The translations under genes and the position numbers were made by a program. Positions 61,608 to 64,000 of a stretch of 64,000 nt of DNA are shown here, one piece after another. Where the stretch lies: positions 248,001 through 312,000 of the forward strand of contig NZ_JBHSMT010000013.1 in the NCBI RefSeq assembly GCF_042654985.1, in the 5' to 3' direction. The notes beneath the pieces were generated by a model that did not search any database, was not told the DNA's origin, and saw nothing but the letters and a program-made list of their open reading frames with translations. Every line of letters begins with the position of its first letter. The stretch's first letter is position 1. Source of the DNA: Paraherbaspirillum soli. GTDB taxonomy: Bacteria; Pseudomonadota; Gammaproteobacteria; Burkholderiales; Burkholderiaceae_D.

Positions 61608-61976
61608 TTAAGCTGCTGGCGCCTCAGTGCGATGGCTCTTGGCAGCATCTTCCTTCTGCACGGCCTTCATCATTGGCGAAGGACCTGTTTCAGCCTTCTT
61701 CAGCTTGACGGTCAGATGACGCAGAACTGCATCATTAAACTTGAAGCCGGTTTCGATTTCAGCCAGAGTTTCGCTGTCGCACTCGATATTCAGGCAGACG
61801 TAATGTGCTTTAGCCAGTTTCTGGATCTGGTAGGCCAGTTGACGACGACCCCAGTCTTCTACGCGATGAATGGTACCGCCACGTGTGGTGACGATGCCCT
61901 TGTAGCGTTCGATCATTGCAGGCACTTGCTCGCTTTGATCTGGATGGACGATAAATACGATTTCATAATGACGCAT
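61608..61976 (-). CDS. rpsF: Ribosomal protein S6 (bS6)
   Basis: 122 residues from the ATG at 61976 (AAAAGGAGC upstream; the frame to 62012 covers the ribosome site). MRHYEIVFIVHPDQSEQVPAMIERY and VEDWGRRQLAYQIQKLAKAHYVCLN are typical. The C-terminus ends in a KKAETG... tail without a Glu run, so modification by RimK is unlikely. First gene of the operon. Confidence 0.97.
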   Translation of the reverse strand: MRHYEIVFIVHPDQSEQVPAMIERYKGIVTTRGGTIHRVEDWGRRQLAYQIQKLAKAHYVCLNIECDSETLAEIETGFKFNDAVLRHLTVKLKKAETGPSPMMKAVQKEDAAKSHRTEAPAA

Positions 61977-62158
61977 GTAAGCTCCTTTTGGACGGATTGA
62001 AAAATCGCCCACCTCGGCGTCAAGACGAGTGTGGGAAGAGGAAAACCAGTAATCATACTAGCAAACCCGAGAAAACTCAACGCCTTCAAGCCCCTCGCCT
62101 TTTATTGATGCGCCTTGGCGTGTGCAAGCCAGCGATTTCACTTGCATTTACATAAATA

Positions 62159-62191
62159 CTGTACAAAAATACAGACTGTCTTTATACACAG
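62159..62191. promoter_or_regulatory. Two LexA (SOS) boxes before lexA
   Basis: 62159-62174 is CTGTACAAAAATACAG and 62176-62191 is CTGTCTTTATACACAG; both match CTGT-N8-ACAG perfectly, one base apart. Tandem boxes are typical for autoregulated lexA. The box pair lies 44 bases before the lexA ATG and 183 bases before rpsF in the other direction. Confidence 0.93.
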
Positions 62192-62234
62192 CCCAATTAT
62201 TTGGCGCTATTTCTCTCTTGCTTGCAACCACGCC

Positions 62235-62897
62235 ATGATCAAATTGACCGCCCGCCAGCAACAAATCCTTGATCTGATCAAGGACGCCATCGAAAATACC
62301 GGCTTCCCTCCTACCCGCGCCGAAATTGCCGCCGAACTCGGCTTTCGCTCGGCCAATGCGGCGGAAGAGCATCTACAGGCGCTGGCACGCAAGGGCGCAA
62401 TTGAAATTTCGCCTGGCACCTCACGCGGCATACGTCTGCTCGACACGCATCAAAATGTTGGCGAGCGAGGGCCCGGTACGCAATTGGCTTTACCACATCC
62501 AGCCTTGATGCAACTCAGTTTGCCGCTGGTTGGTCGCGTGGCCGCCGGATCGCCGATTCTGGCGCAAGAACATATTCAGGCCAGCTACAACGTCGACCCA
62601 ACGCTCTTCAGCGCCAAGCCGGATTATCTATTGAAGGTACGCGGAATGTCGATGCGCGACGCTGGCATACTGGACGGCGATTTGCTGGCGGTAAAGAAGG
62701 CCGACAGTGCAAGAAACGGGCAAATCGTCGTCGCACGACTGGGCGATGACGTCACCGTGAAACGCTATCAAAAATCTGGCTCGACTATCCAGCTATTACC
62801 AGAAAACCCGGAGTTTGAGCCAATCATAATTACCTCAAAGCAAGAAGACTTTGCATTGGAAGGCCTTGCCGTCGGGTTACTGCGCAGCTGGACTTAA
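62235..62897 (+). CDS. lexA: SOS repressor LexA
   Basis: 220 residues from the ATG at 62235; upstream frame covers the operators. Winged helix (KLTARQQQILDLIKDAIENTGFPPTRAEIAAELGFRSANAAEEHL), cleavage site at Ala-Gly in GRVAAGSPI, catalytic Ser in RGMSMRDAGI and Lys in LLAVKKADSARNG. Represses its own gene through the two boxes upstream. Confidence 0.97.
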   Translation: MIKLTARQQQILDLIKDAIENTGFPPTRAEIAAELGFRSANAAEEHLQALARKGAIEISPGTSRGIRLLDTHQNVGERGPGTQLALPHPALMQLSLPLVGRVAAGSPILAQEHIQASYNVDPTLFSAKPDYLLKVRGMSMRDAGILDGDLLAVKKADSARNGQIVVARLGDDVTVKRYQKSGSTIQLLPENPEFEPIIITSKQEDFALEGLAVGLLRSWT

Positions 62898-62939
62898 CCC
62901 GGCACAACAATCCTGGTTAGCAGGCAACCAACTCGTCCA

Positions 62940-63716
62940 TCAGGATTTATCCAAGCGGCGCCGCTTGGTCAAGATCTGACTGGCAATGCCACGCAAAATA
63001 TTCACCTCCTCAGCTTCCAACTGAGTTCGCGCAAATAGCCGCTTCAAGCGCGGCATCAATTTTTTCGGATTGGCGGGATCGAGGAATTCGATCTCCACCA
63101 ACGCTTTTTCAAGATGCGCGAACATGCCGTCGACCTCAGCCAGGCCGGCGGGACTTCCATGAAAGCCAATGCCCCCAGCCATTTCAGGCGGCGACTCTTC
63201 GATTGCTGCAAGCCGGCACTCATACGCGAGCACCTGTACCGCCTGCGCCAGATTCAACGATGAATACGAGGGATTTGCCGGGATGTTGATCAGCACGTTG
63301 CATTTTTCGACGATTTCATTCGGCAAGCCATAGCGCTCACTGCCAAACAGTACGGCCCCGGTCAGGCCCGCGTCGGCGGCAAGTTGCGATGCCAAAGCGC
63401 GAGGCGAAATAAGAGGCGGAGAAAACTCACGTAAGCGAGCACTCAAGGCCGCGGCAAAATTGCAACCGTCCAATGCTTGTTCGACGCTATCAACAATTCG
63501 CGCCGAAGCCAGAATGTCCTGCGCACCACTGGCGAAAGCAATTGCCTCATCACGCTGCAAAACATCGGGAAAACGTGGATTCACCAATATCAGTTCGGAA
63601 AAACCCATGGTTTTAATCGCTCTCGCGGCAGCGCCAACATTGCCGGGACTGCTGGTTTCGACCAGCACAAAGCGCAAGCGCTTAAAAAGAGACGTATTGG
63701 TTTTTGTCTGGTTCAT
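62940..63716 (-). CDS. trmJ: tRNA (cytidine/uridine-2'-O-)-methyltransferase TrmJ
   Basis: 258 residues, SPOUT fold: LVETSSPGNVGAAARAIKTMGFSELILVNPRF (motif 1), VLFGSERYGLPNEIVEKCNVLINIPANPSYSSLNLAQAVQVLAYE (motifs 2 and 3, knot). It methylates position 32 of several tRNAs. Convergent with lexA and divergent from suhB, as in relatives. Confidence 0.95.
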   Translation of the reverse strand: MNQTKTNTSLFKRLRFVLVETSSPGNVGAAARAIKTMGFSELILVNPRFPDVLQRDEAIAFASGAQDILASARIVDSVEQALDGCNFAAALSARLREFSPPLISPRALASQLAADAGLTGAVLFGSERYGLPNEIVEKCNVLINIPANPSYSSLNLAQAVQVLAYECRLAAIEESPPEMAGGIGFHGSPAGLAEVDGMFAHLEKALVEIEFLDPANPKKLMPRLKRLFARTQLEAEEVNILRGIASQILTKRRRLDKS

Positions 63717-63861
63717 TTAAAATAGCGCCATCAGGTGGACTTCAGCGACCAAAAGGCAACTTTTGTTCAAGAATGCCCACATCGTTCATTATTATTCATA
63801 TAGGTGGTTCTGTTCCCGGTAGGCGACAGTGCCGCCATTCTAACGGAACCAAATCCCGATT

Positions 63862-64000
63862 ATGCATCCTATGCTCAACACGGCCATCAAGGCCGCCCGT
63901 CGCGGTGCCGCAGTTATCTCGCGCGCGTCTTTCGATCTCGATCTGCTGAAGGTCACCAAGAAACAGCACAACGATTTTGTCACCGAGGTCGACCAAGCCG
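63862..64000 (+). CDS. suhB: Inositol monophosphatase SuhB, 5' part only
   Basis: 46 residues before the window ends. MHPMLNTAIKAARRGAAVI and QHNDFVTEVDQA match the start of SuhB, including the position of E. coli's MHPMLN. Divergent from trmJ, with a 145-base gap. The catalytic part lies outside. Confidence 0.92.
   Translation, partial: MHPMLNTAIKAARRGAAVISRASFDLDLLKVTKKQHNDFVTEVDQA

Overview
The window reads as a chromosomal segment of a betaproteobacterium, most likely Oxalobacteraceae (Collimonas/Herbaspirillum-like). This rests on gene content and order: rpsF-priB-rpsR-rplI-dnaB beside a divergent lexA, trmJ opposite suhB, and an arn operon behind a Mth938-family gene. The genus is inference; no search was run. 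I saw no rRNA, tRNA or CRISPR array.

Positions 1-5700 are the edge of a Hrp-type type III secretion cluster read leftwards: a sigma-54 activator resembling HrpS, a repeat-rich 518-residue protein, SctI and a truncated SctJ. Two HrpL-type promoter boxes (GGAACC-N15-CCACNNA; one perfect, one partial) lie before the repeat protein and before sctI. The layout mirrors hrpS-hrpA/Z-hrpB-hrcJ of pseudomonads, with the repeat protein in the pilin/harpin place. An OmpR-type regulator follows.

Positions 6150-18950 encode a type IVb 'thin' pilus of the R64/ColIb kind: TcpQ/PilL-like, PilN, O, P, Q, R, S, M, V and the lytic transglycosylase PilT, read leftwards with many overlaps. A separate retraction-type ATPase, a prolyl 4-hydroxylase-like oxygenase and an 89-residue unknown protein behind a structured leader sit beside it.

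Positions 4540-4960, 7310-7390 and 19390-20500 hold a family of mobile-looking repeats: 49-bp palindromes whose cores differ but stay palindromic, and an element of about 330 bp with 21-bp terminal inverted repeats and internal hairpins whose arms co-vary between copies. This is the most interesting undescribed material I see. A second family (30-bp arms) forms hairpins at 26632-26746 and 41249-41323.

Positions 20500-28000 hold a GNAT acetyltransferase, a serine hydrolase with an AMP-forming ligase, an AEC-family permease, homoserine dehydrogenase and alanine aminotransferase. Positions 28347-36137 are a complete lipid A L-Ara4N pathway with ArnA split into two genes. Then come a bacterioferritin-comigratory-type peroxiredoxin, a PIN-PhoH ATPase, a phosphoesterase, an NMT1/SsuA-type ABC importer, a TctD/TctE-like two-component pair, a MarR-EmrCAB-type efflux operon, a FeeM-like N-acyl amino acid synthase, a branched-chain amino acid ABC importer with fused LivM-LivG, a cold shock protein, a Pit phosphate transporter with its DUF47 partner, and the replication/ribosomal/SOS block at the right end.
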